Notes under the pieces: generated by a model
Seen by the model: only the letters and a program-made list of their open reading frames with translations
What the model was told of the DNA's origin: nothing
The model's database searches: none
Shown here: positions 1 to 7,844 of the stretch, one piece after another
Layout of the letters: every line of letters begins with the position of its first letter
Numbering within the stretch: position 1 is the first letter of the stretch
Translations under genes and position numbers: made by a program
Virus record (IMG/VR): IMGVR_UViG_3300045243_000038
Coordinates: 1 to 48,792 of that record
Reading direction: 5' to 3' (one strand)
Length of the DNA: 48,792 bases
Source: a virus

Positions 1-127
1 GGATTTGCTGCTGTTCTTCGAGCGGTCGGCCGACAGCAACGCCGGCTGCGTGCGAGCGGGCCGCGTATTCCCCGGGCGTCAACTCCTGCCCGAGATTTCC
101 CGGCGTCCAGGTGTCAACAGTCGTGGG
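1..127. repeat. Terminal direct repeat, left copy (circular overlap)
   Basis: This stretch is identical to 48666-48792. The repeat is 127 bp long, a typical assembler k-mer size, so it most likely marks a circular contig rather than a true terminal repeat of the virion DNA. The genome is then 48,665 bp. A single reading frame continues through the join, which supports circularity or circular permutation. Confidence 0.95.
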
Positions 128-193
128 CGGCTTCTCGCCGCCCTTCGCGTCAGCCGGGAGGTTCCCCGGCGTCCAGGTGTCCACATCGGCCAC
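1..193 (-). CDS. Giant internal/polyvalent virion protein, N-terminal part
   Basis: This is the beginning of the gene that continues, through the circle junction, at 48665 down to 43558. The GTG start at 193-191 follows the stop of the preceding gene (197-195) by one base, and a GGAGG ribosome site lies at 206-202. The joined gene is 5301 bp and encodes 1766 residues; this piece encodes residues 1-64. The N-terminus carries two copies of the peptide DTWTPGNL, 22 residues apart. The function is described under the main part at 43558-48792. A TTG codon at 48747 could be mistaken for the start if the contig is read as linear. Confidence 0.8.
   Translation of the reverse strand, partial: MADVDTWTPGNLPADAKGGEKPPTTVDTWTPGNLGQELTPGEYAARSHAAGVAVGRPLEEQQQI
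99..181 (-). repeat. 17-bp direct repeat encoding DTWTPG twice
   Basis: The sequence CCCGGCGTCCAGGTGTC occurs at 99-115 and 165-181, exactly 66 bp (22 codons) apart and in the same frame. It encodes the duplicated DTWTPG motif at the N-terminus of the giant virion protein. Confidence 0.85.
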
Positions 194-194
194 G

Positions 195-1490
195 TCAGTA
201 TCCTCCCCCGCCACTGCCGGTCGGCGGCACCATCCGTTCGAGCAGCCCCTTGAGCCGTGGGTTCAGTTCGTAGCCACCGCCCGAAGTCTGAATCATCTCC
301 GGCGTCACCTGTGTCTTCGTCTGGTCGGGTGCCGGCTCGGAGAAGTAGGAATCGTACTTCTGCTGAAGTCCGCGAATGCGATCTTCCATCGCCCGCGTCC
401 GCGTGCCCGGCGGGTGGCGCGTCATCAGTTCCTTGATTTGCGTCAGGAGTTGCGATCCCATCTGCTTGCCAGCGGGGCCGATTTGCGGGTTCTGCGCGAG
501 AGCCGACAACGACGTGTCGATCTTCCCGAGCGTTTCCTTGTGCTTTTCCATCTGAGCGGCCCGCTGGCCTTCCGGCGTGCCCGACTGGAACTTCTGCCGC
601 TGGCCTTCGAGCGCATCCATGTGCTTCTGTACCTGAGCCTGGATCGCTTCATCCGAAGGCGGCGTCTCCTGCGTCTTGGCCCACTGGTGCGCGAGCTTAA
701 CCGCCGTCTCATAGTGCGTCAGGTAGTCTTTCTCGCCAAGCCCCTTGGTGCCACCAGCGCCAGCCGCCTTTGCACCCGCCACACCTTCCTTCATGGGCTT
801 GTACGACCCGTCTTTCTGCACAAGCATCTGGTGAGCCTTCCCATTCTGCATGGCCCATTCCTCGCTCGCCGCCCGACCCTCCGGCGAGTGCGGGTCAAGC
901 CCCAGGTCCTTCGCGTACTGGTCGGCGTCGGTCCGCGCGCCCGGGTCGATGTGAATTGCGATCTTCGCGTCGGGGTCGCCCGCGAGCGCCTTGTAGCGAG
1001 CATCTTCCAGCTTGGTCATGACCTGCGTGTGCTCGGTGAGCGCCGTCTGTTGCTTGATCTTGGCTTGGTTCTCCTGTTGCTGCATCCGCTGTTGGGCGAT
1101 GTTCACATGCGTCATGCGACTCGCAATGAAGTCATCGGCCTCACGATCCGTCAGTGTCTTGCCGCGCTGGCTGTCCACCCACGCGATCGCGTTCTTGTCC
1201 TGTTGGAGCCGCATCTGCTCGGCCTGCGTCATCTCCTGCGAGTGGACCCACGCCTGCAAGTTGGCGTGCTGCTGTTGCATGGCGAGCCCGGCCTGGACAC
1301 GCTGAGCCGCCTCCGAGTCTTGCGCCTGAATCGCCCGCTGTTGGGCGTAATCCTGCCGCACACCCTCACGCTCGCGCGCCGCGATGGCGGCCTGTGCGTC
1401 GTACCCGCCTTGCGCGATGCCGGCCAACCGCTCACCGTAGGCGGCGCTGTAGGCGGTCGGGAATGACTGGCCCGCGAAGTTGATCGGCAT
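195..1490 (-). CDS. Helical virion-associated protein, unrecognised
   Basis: This 431-residue protein is not assigned to a family. It is rich in Gln, Ala and charged residues and predicted to be mostly helical (long QQ/EQ/AQ runs in residues 40-170), ending in a Gly-rich tail. The ATG at 1490 is chosen because GAGGAG lies six bases upstream; an earlier ATG at 1511 falls inside the dispersed palindrome. The gene lies directly before the giant virion protein (one base between stop and start) and after tail genes, so it is probably an internal or ejection protein of the particle. In podoviruses such helical proteins often sit next to the large inner-core proteins; that role is inference here. 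Confidence 0.75.
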   Translation of the reverse strand: MPINFAGQSFPTAYSAAYGERLAGIAQGGYDAQAAIAAREREGVRQDYAQQRAIQAQDSEAAQRVQAGLAMQQQHANLQAWVHSQEMTQAEQMRLQQDKNAIAWVDSQRGKTLTDREADDFIASRMTHVNIAQQRMQQQENQAKIKQQTALTEHTQVMTKLEDARYKALAGDPDAKIAIHIDPGARTDADQYAKDLGLDPHSPEGRAASEEWAMQNGKAHQMLVQKDGSYKPMKEGVAGAKAAGAGGTKGLGEKDYLTHYETAVKLAHQWAKTQETPPSDEAIQAQVQKHMDALEGQRQKFQSGTPEGQRAAQMEKHKETLGKIDTSLSALAQNPQIGPAGKQMGSQLLTQIKELMTRHPPGTRTRAMEDRIRGLQQKYDSYFSEPAPDQTKTQVTPEMIQTSGGGYELNPRLKGLLERMVPPTGSGGGGY

Positions 1491-1502
1491 GGCTGACTCC
1501 TC

Positions 1503-1522
1503 AACCCGCAACGTTGCGGGTT
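1503..1522. repeat. Dispersed 20-bp palindrome, copy 1 (perfect)
   Basis: AACCCGCAACGTTGCGGGTT lies between the genes ending at 1528 and starting at 1490. It directly precedes the GAGGAG ribosome site of the latter and extends to 22 bp with flanking C and G. Confidence 0.95.
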
Positions 1523-1527
1523 GTGCT

Positions 1528-1815
1528 TTAGAGCGTTCCCGCCACTTGATTCAGGATTTGCTTCTCTTGCCCACCGTTGCCGGCGTCAGCGTAAGCCGTC
1601 ATCAGGCGCGGCACCACGATATCCGTCAGCGTGGTCAGGGTCGCGGCGTCGAGATACGACAGCGCGCTACCAGCGAAATCCGCGTCCGCGAACACGCCGA
1701 GGAAGGGCCGACGCTCGGCGAGGTTCGAGAGCGTGTGGATCGCCTGAAGAAGCTGCTGACAGGCAGCAGCGGCTTGAGTTGCGAGGTTGAGCCGTTGCGG
1801 TTGCTGATTGCCCAC
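1528..1815 (-). CDS. Small protein of the tail region
   Basis: This gene encodes 95 residues from a GTG start preceded by AAGGAG six bases upstream. The protein is acidic to neutral and mostly helical, with no recognised motif. It lies between a tail-fibre-like protein and a helical virion protein in the late block, so a structural or assembly role is likely but cannot be named. Confidence 0.7.
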   Translation of the reverse strand: MGNQQPQRLNLATQAAAACQQLLQAIHTLSNLAERRPFLGVFADADFAGSALSYLDAATLTTLTDIVVPRLMTAYADAGNGGQEKQILNQVAGTL

Positions 1816-1825
1816 AGAATTCTCC

Positions 1826-2887
1826 TTACGCTGCCGGGAAGAACTTCACGTCACCAAGTTTCGCCACGATATCGTTCGTTGCCGCTCCAATGCCAGCCGC
1901 TTGGCCCGTGATCTTCAGGACTTGCGTGTTGGTGAGCGTCAGGCCCGTGACTTCAGTGTAGGCGGTGTACGCGGCCAGAGCAGCCCCTTCCGTCGTGAGT
2001 GAGACCGCGACCCTCACAACTGACGCCGACACGCGGATGCACTTCACAAAGCAATCCCACGCGGCCGACAGCGAAAGGGTGAGCGTGCCGGTGTCGAAGA
2101 CGAGCGTTCCACCGAAGTACACGCGCACCTGCCGCGTGGCCGTGCCGCTCGACACGAACACGCCGGCGTACTGGGCTTCGATCTTGTCGCCGTTCACCGA
2201 GAGCGTTGAAGCGGCGAGCGTGTCAGAGTACAGGTCCGTCTCACCGGTCGTGACGTTGCCGGCATTAACGAAGTGGTCGAAGATCGAACCGCCAACCCGA
2301 GCCGTCGAAGTTGAGCCACCGCACGGCACCGAGGCCGTGCCTCGCGCACCGTCAGCGTCTTCCTGAAACGCTAGTCGTGCCGCCGTGTCGTAAATGTAGT
2401 CTCGACGGCGACCCTTGCGTGTGGCGTCGGTCGAATCGGTCCAAGTCGTGTCGATCCCAACGATGTTGCGGCGGGCGTTCGTGGAAGTCATCTTCTGGAG
2501 TAGCAGATGCCAGAAGTCCGTCGTCGCCGCGCCCGAAAAGTCCTGACCGAGCAGGACGACGGGTCGGCCCGAGTTGTTGGTCCGGACGTAGAGCGGAGCC
2601 GGGTTGTTGGTGCCGTCGTTCGCCCCGATTTGCACGTCTTCGGGAAAGGCAATGAGCCGGGGCGACGTGCCGCTATACGCCTGAAGAACAACGACGCCGG
2701 GATAGAGCCATCGCATCCCCGAGCCGGTGTTGTCCCACTGCACGTTCTGAGCAGCAACGCCATTGGCGAGGAGCACGCGCGGAGAGCCACCCGCGAAGCC
2801 GATGTAGGTTCCCCGGACTGGCGTGGTTTCGGCGAACGGGCCGGACGCCCAGAGGAAACCGATGGTGGGGAGAAGCCCGCTCGCCAT
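1826..2887 (-). CDS. Tail fibre/spike-like protein
   Basis: This 353-residue protein is predicted to be all beta. The first half holds short hydrophobic strands with phage-structural phrases (VLLGQDFSGAATTDFWHLLL); the C-terminal part (about residues 200-350) reads like a jelly-roll receptor-binding domain (YAGVFVSSGTATRQVRVYFGG, then FDTGTLTL). That type of C-terminal domain is common in phage tail fibres and spikes. It starts three bases after the preceding stop, so translation is probably coupled. The host-binding role is inference from fold type and position. Confidence 0.6.
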   Translation of the reverse strand: MASGLLPTIGFLWASGPFAETTPVRGTYIGFAGGSPRVLLANGVAAQNVQWDNTGSGMRWLYPGVVVLQAYSGTSPRLIAFPEDVQIGANDGTNNPAPLYVRTNNSGRPVVLLGQDFSGAATTDFWHLLLQKMTSTNARRNIVGIDTTWTDSTDATRKGRRRDYIYDTAARLAFQEDADGARGTASVPCGGSTSTARVGGSIFDHFVNAGNVTTGETDLYSDTLAASTLSVNGDKIEAQYAGVFVSSGTATRQVRVYFGGTLVFDTGTLTLSLSAAWDCFVKCIRVSASVVRVAVSLTTEGAALAAYTAYTEVTGLTLTNTQVLKITGQAAGIGAATNDIVAKLGDVKFFPAA

Positions 2888-2890
2888 GTC

Positions 2891-3247
2891 TCACCCCAGG
2901 CGGTTCACGAAGCCCGAGACGAGCACCAAGTTCGCGGCGTCGGCAATCGCCTTGACGAGAAGACCGCCGTTCAAACGCAGACCCACGACGACGGGGATGG
3001 GACCGGACGACGGCGGCAGCGATACCGCCTTACACACGAGGTCGTCGGGATCGGTGACACCGCCAAAGCCAATCGTCACCGTCCGGATGTTCGTGTCGGT
3101 GTTGGTAACGAACAGGGTGATCTCATCGAACGATGTAGCCCCCGCGACAGCTGTGTGGATGAGTGTCGCGGAGCCAAGGACCGTGGCTGCGACCTTGATG
3201 GGCCGACCTGAAGTCGAGCCAGACAGGAGTAGAGGCGTGATAATCAC
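2891..3247 (-). CDS. Small beta-rich virion protein
   Basis: The protein has 118 residues and starts with a GTG that overlaps the previous stop (GTGA). Its pattern of alternating strands, including TNTDTNIRTVTIGFGG and PIPVVVGLRLNGG, resembles small beta-sandwich phage structural proteins. It lies in the tail gene cluster. A decoration or tail accessory role is plausible; no family name is claimed. Confidence 0.65.
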   Translation of the reverse strand: MIITPLLLSGSTSGRPIKVAATVLGSATLIHTAVAGATSFDEITLFVTNTDTNIRTVTIGFGGVTDPDDLVCKAVSLPPSSGPIPVVVGLRLNGGLLVKAIADAANLVLVSGFVNRLG

Positions 3248-3537
3248 CCGACGACTCCGTAACTTACACGCGAAGCGAAGGCTCGGCTGGCGAGCGCGGC
3301 CGAGGCGTCTTCAGGATGCGGCAGACGTAGGCTATCCATAAGCGCCACCTTCTGGCCGAACACTTCGGTAGCGAGCACCGATCCGCCGCTCGGACCCACG
3401 GTCCACGCCCCTTGCCCCGTCAGCACGAGATCGCCATTGAAAATGAGTGCGTCGAGAATGTCGGCGATGTGGTCGATCGCGCGCCGCACGCGAAGTTCGG
3501 CCTGTGGGGCACGGGGAACCAGAGAGAGTGTCGCCAC
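3244..3537 (-). CDS. Small virion-cluster protein
   Basis: This gene encodes 97 residues from a GTG start five bases after a dispersed palindrome, and no good Shine-Dalgarno sequence is visible. The start is kept because the frame begins immediately after the palindrome and the stop overlaps the next start as GTGA. The N-terminal half looks helical (residues 15-32) and is followed by short strands. No family recognised. Confidence 0.6.
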   Translation of the reverse strand: MATLSLVPRAPQAELRVRRAIDHIADILDALIFNGDLVLTGQGAWTVGPSGGSVLATEVFGQKVALMDSLRLPHPEDASAALASRAFASRVSYGVVG

Positions 3538-3542
3538 GGTTC

Positions 3543-3562
3543 AACTCGCAACGTTGCGGGTT
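3543..3562. repeat. Dispersed palindrome, copy 2 (one mismatch)
   Basis: AACTCGCAACGTTGCGGGTT fills nearly all of the 24-bp gap between two minus-strand genes and abuts the stop codon of the upstream one. Confidence 0.95.
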
Positions 3563-4365
3563 CACGAGAAGTCGCCGCCGCCGCTCATGCCGTAATCTGC
3601 CGGAGCGTACCCACCCGCATAGCCAACCGCCTCACGCATCGGGTACTCGGCCCCGCCGCCGCCCGTGTAGGTCGGCCCGGTCGCCCACGAACCGAGACCG
3701 CCGCCCATGCCGCCGCCCCCACCCGTGTAATCGACGCTCTCGCCGTAAGTCGGGCCGGGCGCACGAGCCATCGGGTAACCCAACTGCGGACCGGGGATGC
3801 CACCGCCACCCATGCCCATCCCACTCATGCTGCCGTAGGCACCGGGGTTGGGCGCACCGATGCCGATGGAGCCGAGGAACCCCAGCCCAGCCTCGCCGAG
3901 TTGCGTCTGAGCGAGGAGACCCTGTTGTGCGGCCCCTAGACCTGCCAGCCCAATTTGCGACTGATAGCCAGCAATGATGTTAGCGAAGGCGTTGCGGCTG
4001 GCTGTCACCTCGCGTGATCGGCTCCCCGCGATTCCCGTCTGCACACTTGACTGGATCGTGGTGTTGCCGAGACCACGGTTAATGAGGTCTTGGCTCGACT
4101 GGCCCGAGAGCGCGGTGTACTTGCGGTTGATGTCCTGCACGTTCGAGCGGTTGGCACCCCGCAGGCCGCCCAACACTGCGGCCGAGAGCGCTCCGTACTG
4201 CCCTGGCATCGCCGCCCAGCCACTTGCCGCCTGCGCGGCTGTCTGGTTGTAGAGGTTGACGCCACTCCCGATTTGCCCCTGCACGGCACCACGGTAGGCG
4301 TTGTACGCGCCCGGGTAGCTGGACGAGTAACCCGGCAGACTGAACGATCCCATCATTGCGGCCAT
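3562..4365 (-). CDS. Gly-rich virion protein
   Basis: The protein has 267 residues. The N-terminal 150 are Ala/Gln/Gly/Ser-rich and probably helical; the C-terminal 110 are a flexible Gly/Pro/Tyr/Met-rich tail (runs of GGGG). The ATG at 4365 has GGAG eight bases upstream. It follows the nozzle-like gene in the transcript, with an HNH gene inserted between them on the other strand. An internal virion or tail-accessory role is likely, but no family is recognised. Confidence 0.7.
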   Translation of the reverse strand: MAAMMGSFSLPGYSSSYPGAYNAYRGAVQGQIGSGVNLYNQTAAQAASGWAAMPGQYGALSAAVLGGLRGANRSNVQDINRKYTALSGQSSQDLINRGLGNTTIQSSVQTGIAGSRSREVTASRNAFANIIAGYQSQIGLAGLGAAQQGLLAQTQLGEAGLGFLGSIGIGAPNPGAYGSMSGMGMGGGGIPGPQLGYPMARAPGPTYGESVDYTGGGGGMGGGLGSWATGPTYTGGGGAEYPMREAVGYAGGYAPADYGMSGGGDFS

Positions 4366-4383
4366 TACTCATTCTCCACTTCG

Positions 4384-4389
4384 TATAAT
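4384..4389 (+). promoter_or_regulatory. Candidate -10 box for the HNH gene
   Basis: A perfect TATAAT stands out in this GC-rich genome and points toward the plus-strand HNH gene starting at 4455. No convincing -35 hexamer is seen at the usual spacing, so this is a weak call. Confidence 0.3.
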
Positions 4390-4454
4390 AGCGGAGCCGA
4401 GAAGATCGTGAGTCTCCCCGGCCCCTGAACACAACCCGTGTAGAGGCACGAGTC

Positions 4455-4853
4455 ATGTCCGACAATCAGTCTACGGTTGAGTACCGCCCAATTCCAGGAT
4501 TCCCCGGCTACCGTGCTGGCAACGATGGCAGTGTGTGGAGTCAGTGGAAGTGCATTGCTTTGGGCCGGCCACACGGATTTCATTGGGCTATTGGTGATGA
4601 ATGGCACCGACTGAAAACACTTACGGTTCGCAAGGGGTATCTTCAGATAACCCTTCGGCGCAACGGCAAGAGTTTTCAGAGGACAGTTCATCGTGTCGTG
4701 CTCGAATCCTTTGTTGGCCCTAAACCCAAGAAACACGAGTGTCGTCATTTCCCAGACCGCAACCCTGCGAACAACGCTCTCGTCAACCTTTCGTGGGCCA
4801 CACGCGAACAGAATGAGGCTGACAAGAAGTTCCATCGTGCCCAAAAGGTCTAA
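4455..4853 (+). CDS. NUMOD4/HNH homing endonuclease
   Basis: This 132-residue protein has the NUMOD4 motif near its N-terminus (IPGFPGYRAGNDGSVWS, residues 13-29) and an HNH nuclease core with H79, H98, N111 and N120 in the usual VHR...CRHFPDRN...NLSWATREQN arrangement. Such enzymes cut an intron-less or gene-less target and copy their own gene into it. It is the only plus-strand gene inside the late minus-strand block. Its TAA stop overlaps the TAG stop of the converging nozzle-like gene by two bases. GAGG lies before the ATG, and a TATAAT lies 65 bases upstream. The family call is strong; the activity is untested. Confidence 0.88.
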   Translation: MSDNQSTVEYRPIPGFPGYRAGNDGSVWSQWKCIALGRPHGFHWAIGDEWHRLKTLTVRKGYLQITLRRNGKSFQRTVHRVVLESFVGPKPKKHECRHFPDRNPANNALVNLSWATREQNEADKKFHRAQKV

Positions 4854-6463
4854 CGGCCGCGACGCCTGACTTTACTAACTTGGACGGGTAGGGCCGCTCT
4901 AATTGATTCGAGCGCCCAGGGACTTACACCTTTGAGCCGAATATAAATTGCGTGCCCCGCCCGGCGGATCGCCTGCGTCAAGTTCCGACCCGGCCCGAAC
5001 GTCCCACTCATCACCGGCGTTGATACTAACGCCTCTTCGGCCGTCGTACCCACAAGAATCTCATAGGTGACGGGATCGCTCACCTCCGCGAACGCACCCT
5101 GAATCGACTTCAGCATCACCTCATCCATGTTGGCCGTCAGGATGGGGCCGATGATGACTTCGCTCGCAATCGCTACCCCATCGTCGTCCTCAGCGGTGTA
5201 GACAGCAGCCCGCACATACCCATCCCACGAGCCGATGAGGCACACCCGATCCCCCGGCAGGTTGCCGTCGAGCGTCACGCAAGCGAGCGGGTTGTGGTTC
5301 TTGTTGGTGAAGCTGTCGGTCCACCACGCATTCGTCCGCAGTTCGTAGAAGAAGTGCGTCGTGGCCGCTACCGCGTCGAGTTGGGTGACCCAGACGTGCA
5401 ACCCCTGGAACCGATCATCCCACTGGAGCCGCACGCCGTTCTTGCCCGTGTCGATCGCGCGGAGGAGTTGGTCGATCGCCGTACTCACCTGCACCGGAGC
5501 CTGACCGGGTACGAGTGTGTAGATGACGCCCAAGTTCGACATGAAGTAGATCGTGCCCGTGGGGTCCATACACCACGCCTGCCCCCACGCCGCGCCAATC
5601 GAGCTCGACACGAGATCGACTTGACCGCCCGCCATCGGGTCACCACGCATCATGTAGATCGTGTGGTCGCCGAGGAAGATCAGCACGTCATCGGTGTAGG
5701 GGATCATCCCCGTCACCACGTCGCCGATCAGCCCGAGCGAGGAGTTGTTGCCAGCGACGGCCTGCGTCGCGCTGGGATCGACCGGGTTATCGTCGAAGTT
5801 CGTCGGATCGCTCACCTTCGACATGAACCAGTTCTGAGAATCTTTGATGAGGCCCGAGAGCACGGTCCGCCCGCGCCAAGTGCAGATCAGCCTTGGCTTG
5901 TTGCCATCACTATCCACTGGCAGCGTGCCGGCCGAAGCAACCCAGGTGTTGACCGTGTTGTTGGACGGGTTGTAGAAGACCCAGTTCGCACCGTCGGCGA
6001 AGTACAACTTCTGGTTGTTGGCCGCCGACTGCATGACGCCCGTAAAGTTGAGCGGCGGGTTGTTGCCCGTGTTGTTGGTCGGCGTCGTCCACGCCACGTC
6101 GCCCGGCACGGCGACGTACACATTGCCCTGACTCACCGCGACCAGAGTAACAACGCGACCGGATTGAGAACCTTGCACGGGACCACCAGTGCTGGGGTAA
6201 CCGACGCCTACGAGCACGTCGAGTTGCTGAATGAGCCAATCGGCGACGACCGCCTGCGGAATGTACTTCACCAACCCCGGCCGCGATCCGCCGCGCGTCC
6301 GCTGCTCGTGCGGCTCGAACGCCCGCACGTTGTTGCCGACCGCGCAGGTGTAAAGGACATCGCCATCGGGACCTGGGCGGCGCGGCCAGCGGTTGAAGCC
6401 GAGGGAGAGGTCGATCCCTGCCTTCGGGAAGTGGAGACTGAGGTATTGTTCGCTATCGGCCAT
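4850..6463 (-). CDS. Tail nozzle-like beta-propeller protein
   Basis: The protein has 537 residues. The start is the ATG at 6463, immediately after the palindrome; reading further upstream would translate the palindrome. The N-terminus has the phrase VGNNVRA followed by RTRGGSRPGLVKYI (about residues 42-68), typical of proteins that open with an ordered arm. The body has repeated four-strand blades (for example DVLIFLGDHTIYMMRGDP and GTIYFMSNLGVIYTL), as in the nozzle or tubular proteins of podovirus tails. It follows a shorter gene with a related N-terminus (6486-7541). The nozzle role is inferred from the blade pattern, the RPG motif and the neighbourhood. Confidence 0.65.
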   Translation of the reverse strand: MADSEQYLSLHFPKAGIDLSLGFNRWPRRPGPDGDVLYTCAVGNNVRAFEPHEQRTRGGSRPGLVKYIPQAVVADWLIQQLDVLVGVGYPSTGGPVQGSQSGRVVTLVAVSQGNVYVAVPGDVAWTTPTNNTGNNPPLNFTGVMQSAANNQKLYFADGANWVFYNPSNNTVNTWVASAGTLPVDSDGNKPRLICTWRGRTVLSGLIKDSQNWFMSKVSDPTNFDDNPVDPSATQAVAGNNSSLGLIGDVVTGMIPYTDDVLIFLGDHTIYMMRGDPMAGGQVDLVSSSIGAAWGQAWCMDPTGTIYFMSNLGVIYTLVPGQAPVQVSTAIDQLLRAIDTGKNGVRLQWDDRFQGLHVWVTQLDAVAATTHFFYELRTNAWWTDSFTNKNHNPLACVTLDGNLPGDRVCLIGSWDGYVRAAVYTAEDDDGVAIASEVIIGPILTANMDEVMLKSIQGAFAEVSDPVTYEILVGTTAEEALVSTPVMSGTFGPGRNLTQAIRRAGHAIYIRLKGVSPWALESIRAALPVQVSKVRRRGR

Positions 6464-6466
6464 CTC

Positions 6467-6486
6467 AACTCGCAACGTTGCGGGTT
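6467..6486. repeat. Dispersed palindrome, copy 3 (one mismatch)
   Basis: AACTCGCAACGTTGCGGGTT occupies essentially the whole gap between the paralogous tail genes, touching the upstream stop codon and ending three bases before the next ATG. Confidence 0.95.
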
Positions 6487-7541
6487 CACGGGTGCTTCTT
6501 GAACGTCGCGGCGACAAGCGCCGAGAACGTGCTATCGAGTTGGAAGTTGATGTTGACAGTACCCACTCCCAGCCCCAGCCGATCCGCCACGGACGCAGTA
6601 CCACCCCCACCAACCGGGTTTTGCCGCTCATTCGTCACAGGCGTCGTCGGCGGCGTGATCGTGACGCCATAACCACCCAGGGACACCACAACCACATCCC
6701 CCGTTGAAGCGGCAATGGCCCCGGTCGCAATCGTTGTCGTCACACCGTCGTTTTGTTCCGCCGTACCCGAAGCGTCGAGAACGCCGACCGTGGCTGCGCC
6801 GCTGTAGTTGAGGAGCGTCACGTTGCAGTTGTTGGCCCCTGCCGAGGGTGTTACCTGCACCGTCTTGTCATTGGCGACACCCGTTGAGACCAGAAACCAG
6901 AGTGACACGCGATCGTGGAAGTCGCCGACGTTCGACGGCGCGACGCCGGCGTGGGCATAGGAACCGGCCTGCGTATAGGGCGTGCCACCGCCGTTCGTCA
7001 CCGTGACGGTGGGATTGGGGTCACCTGCACCAGCATCTTGCGATTCCGTGGAAATGCAGGCGACAAGGAGCGAGCCGGAGGCGACGGCACTGGGCAGGAC
7101 GACCGAACCGATACCACCCCCACCGACGATGAGGCTTGCGGCCTGCTGGACGAACTTGATCGAACCCGGTCCCGGCGGCGGGCTGGCATTCTGGTTGGGT
7201 TGGTTGCCCCATCCGCCCAGCGGCACGAACTGGCCGGGATTGCGCGGATCGGGAACCCACGTTCCGTCGGGCGTGAGGAAGTTCTGGCGGAGCGCCTGTT
7301 CGGTCGGGTCCACGATGTAGTTCAAATGCTGAACGAGCTGCGCGCCGCCGGGAATCTGGCCGGCGATGTACTTCACCAGCCCCGGCCGCTGACCACCACG
7401 AGCACGCAACCCGAGCACGTCACGAGCCCGCACGTTGTTACCAACGGGCGTGGTCTGCGGGGGCTGCTCCTCGAACTCGCTGTTGAGTTCGAGACCCTTT
7501 AGGGGGAAGTCGAGGGGAACGTAGCGCTCAGCGTCGGGCAT
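6486..7541 (-). CDS. Tail protein sharing an N-terminal arm with the nozzle-like protein
   Basis: The protein has 351 residues. Its first 80 match the neighbouring 537-residue protein (both have a D-A/S-E-x-Y start, then VGNNVRA, a RARGG or RTRGG segment and RPGLVKYI). The remainder differs: a Pro/Gly-rich hinge (residues 95-130) and a beta-rich domain of Thr/Val/Gly strands resembling phage fibre or adhesin domains. The shared arm suggests both attach to the same partner in the virion, one as nozzle and one as appendage; that is inference. The start is three bases after the previous stop. Confidence 0.65.
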   Translation of the reverse strand: MPDAERYVPLDFPLKGLELNSEFEEQPPQTTPVGNNVRARDVLGLRARGGQRPGLVKYIAGQIPGGAQLVQHLNYIVDPTEQALRQNFLTPDGTWVPDPRNPGQFVPLGGWGNQPNQNASPPPGPGSIKFVQQAASLIVGGGGIGSVVLPSAVASGSLLVACISTESQDAGAGDPNPTVTVTNGGGTPYTQAGSYAHAGVAPSNVGDFHDRVSLWFLVSTGVANDKTVQVTPSAGANNCNVTLLNYSGAATVGVLDASGTAEQNDGVTTTIATGAIAASTGDVVVVSLGGYGVTITPPTTPVTNERQNPVGGGGTASVADRLGLGVGTVNINFQLDSTFSALVAATFKKHP

Positions 7542-7544
7542 GTG

Positions 7545-7823
7545 TCAATCCGTGGTCTGATCCCAGATGAGCCCCAGCGTCGCCAGTTGGTCAAGTAGGT
7601 TATCGAGCGCTTGATTGCCGCCGGTGCAGCCGGTGACGGTGGGTTTGATGATCGGCGCGAACCCGTAGAAGCCGAGTTTCGAGAGATCAGAGCCGATGAT
7701 GACGTAACTGCCACCGCCGGCTTCCTCTTCGGGATAAGCCTGAAAAACTACTTCCCGGTCGTCCCCACTCCTCGCTTCAATCGCCGCTCGCACGACGACA
7801 GGTTCACTGTAAAAGGTTGCCAT
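7545..7823 (-). CDS. Small fibre-type virion protein
   Basis: This 92-residue protein ends with a pattern common in short phage fibre or head-fibre proteins: a strand (SYVIIGSDLSKLGFYG), then PIIKPTVTG and a helix (ALDNLLDQLATLGLI). The last part looks like a trimerising helix. It sits between tail genes. The family is suggested from memory of such sequences only. Confidence 0.6.
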   Translation of the reverse strand: MATFYSEPVVVRAAIEARSGDDREVVFQAYPEEEAGGGSYVIIGSDLSKLGFYGFAPIIKPTVTGCTGGNQALDNLLDQLATLGLIWDQTTD

Positions 7824-7844
7824 CGGAATCCCTGGGCTGGCCGT

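Noticed and set aside
111-1466. Long plus-strand frame opposite the helical virion gene
   Set aside because: It is an Arg/Leu/His-rich shadow of the minus-strand gene, with no ribosome site; similar antisense frames occur opposite most large genes here because of high GC.
5294-6502. 402-codon plus-strand frame opposite the nozzle-like gene
   Set aside because: Composition is Arg/His-rich antisense noise, while the minus-strand protein has clear beta blades.
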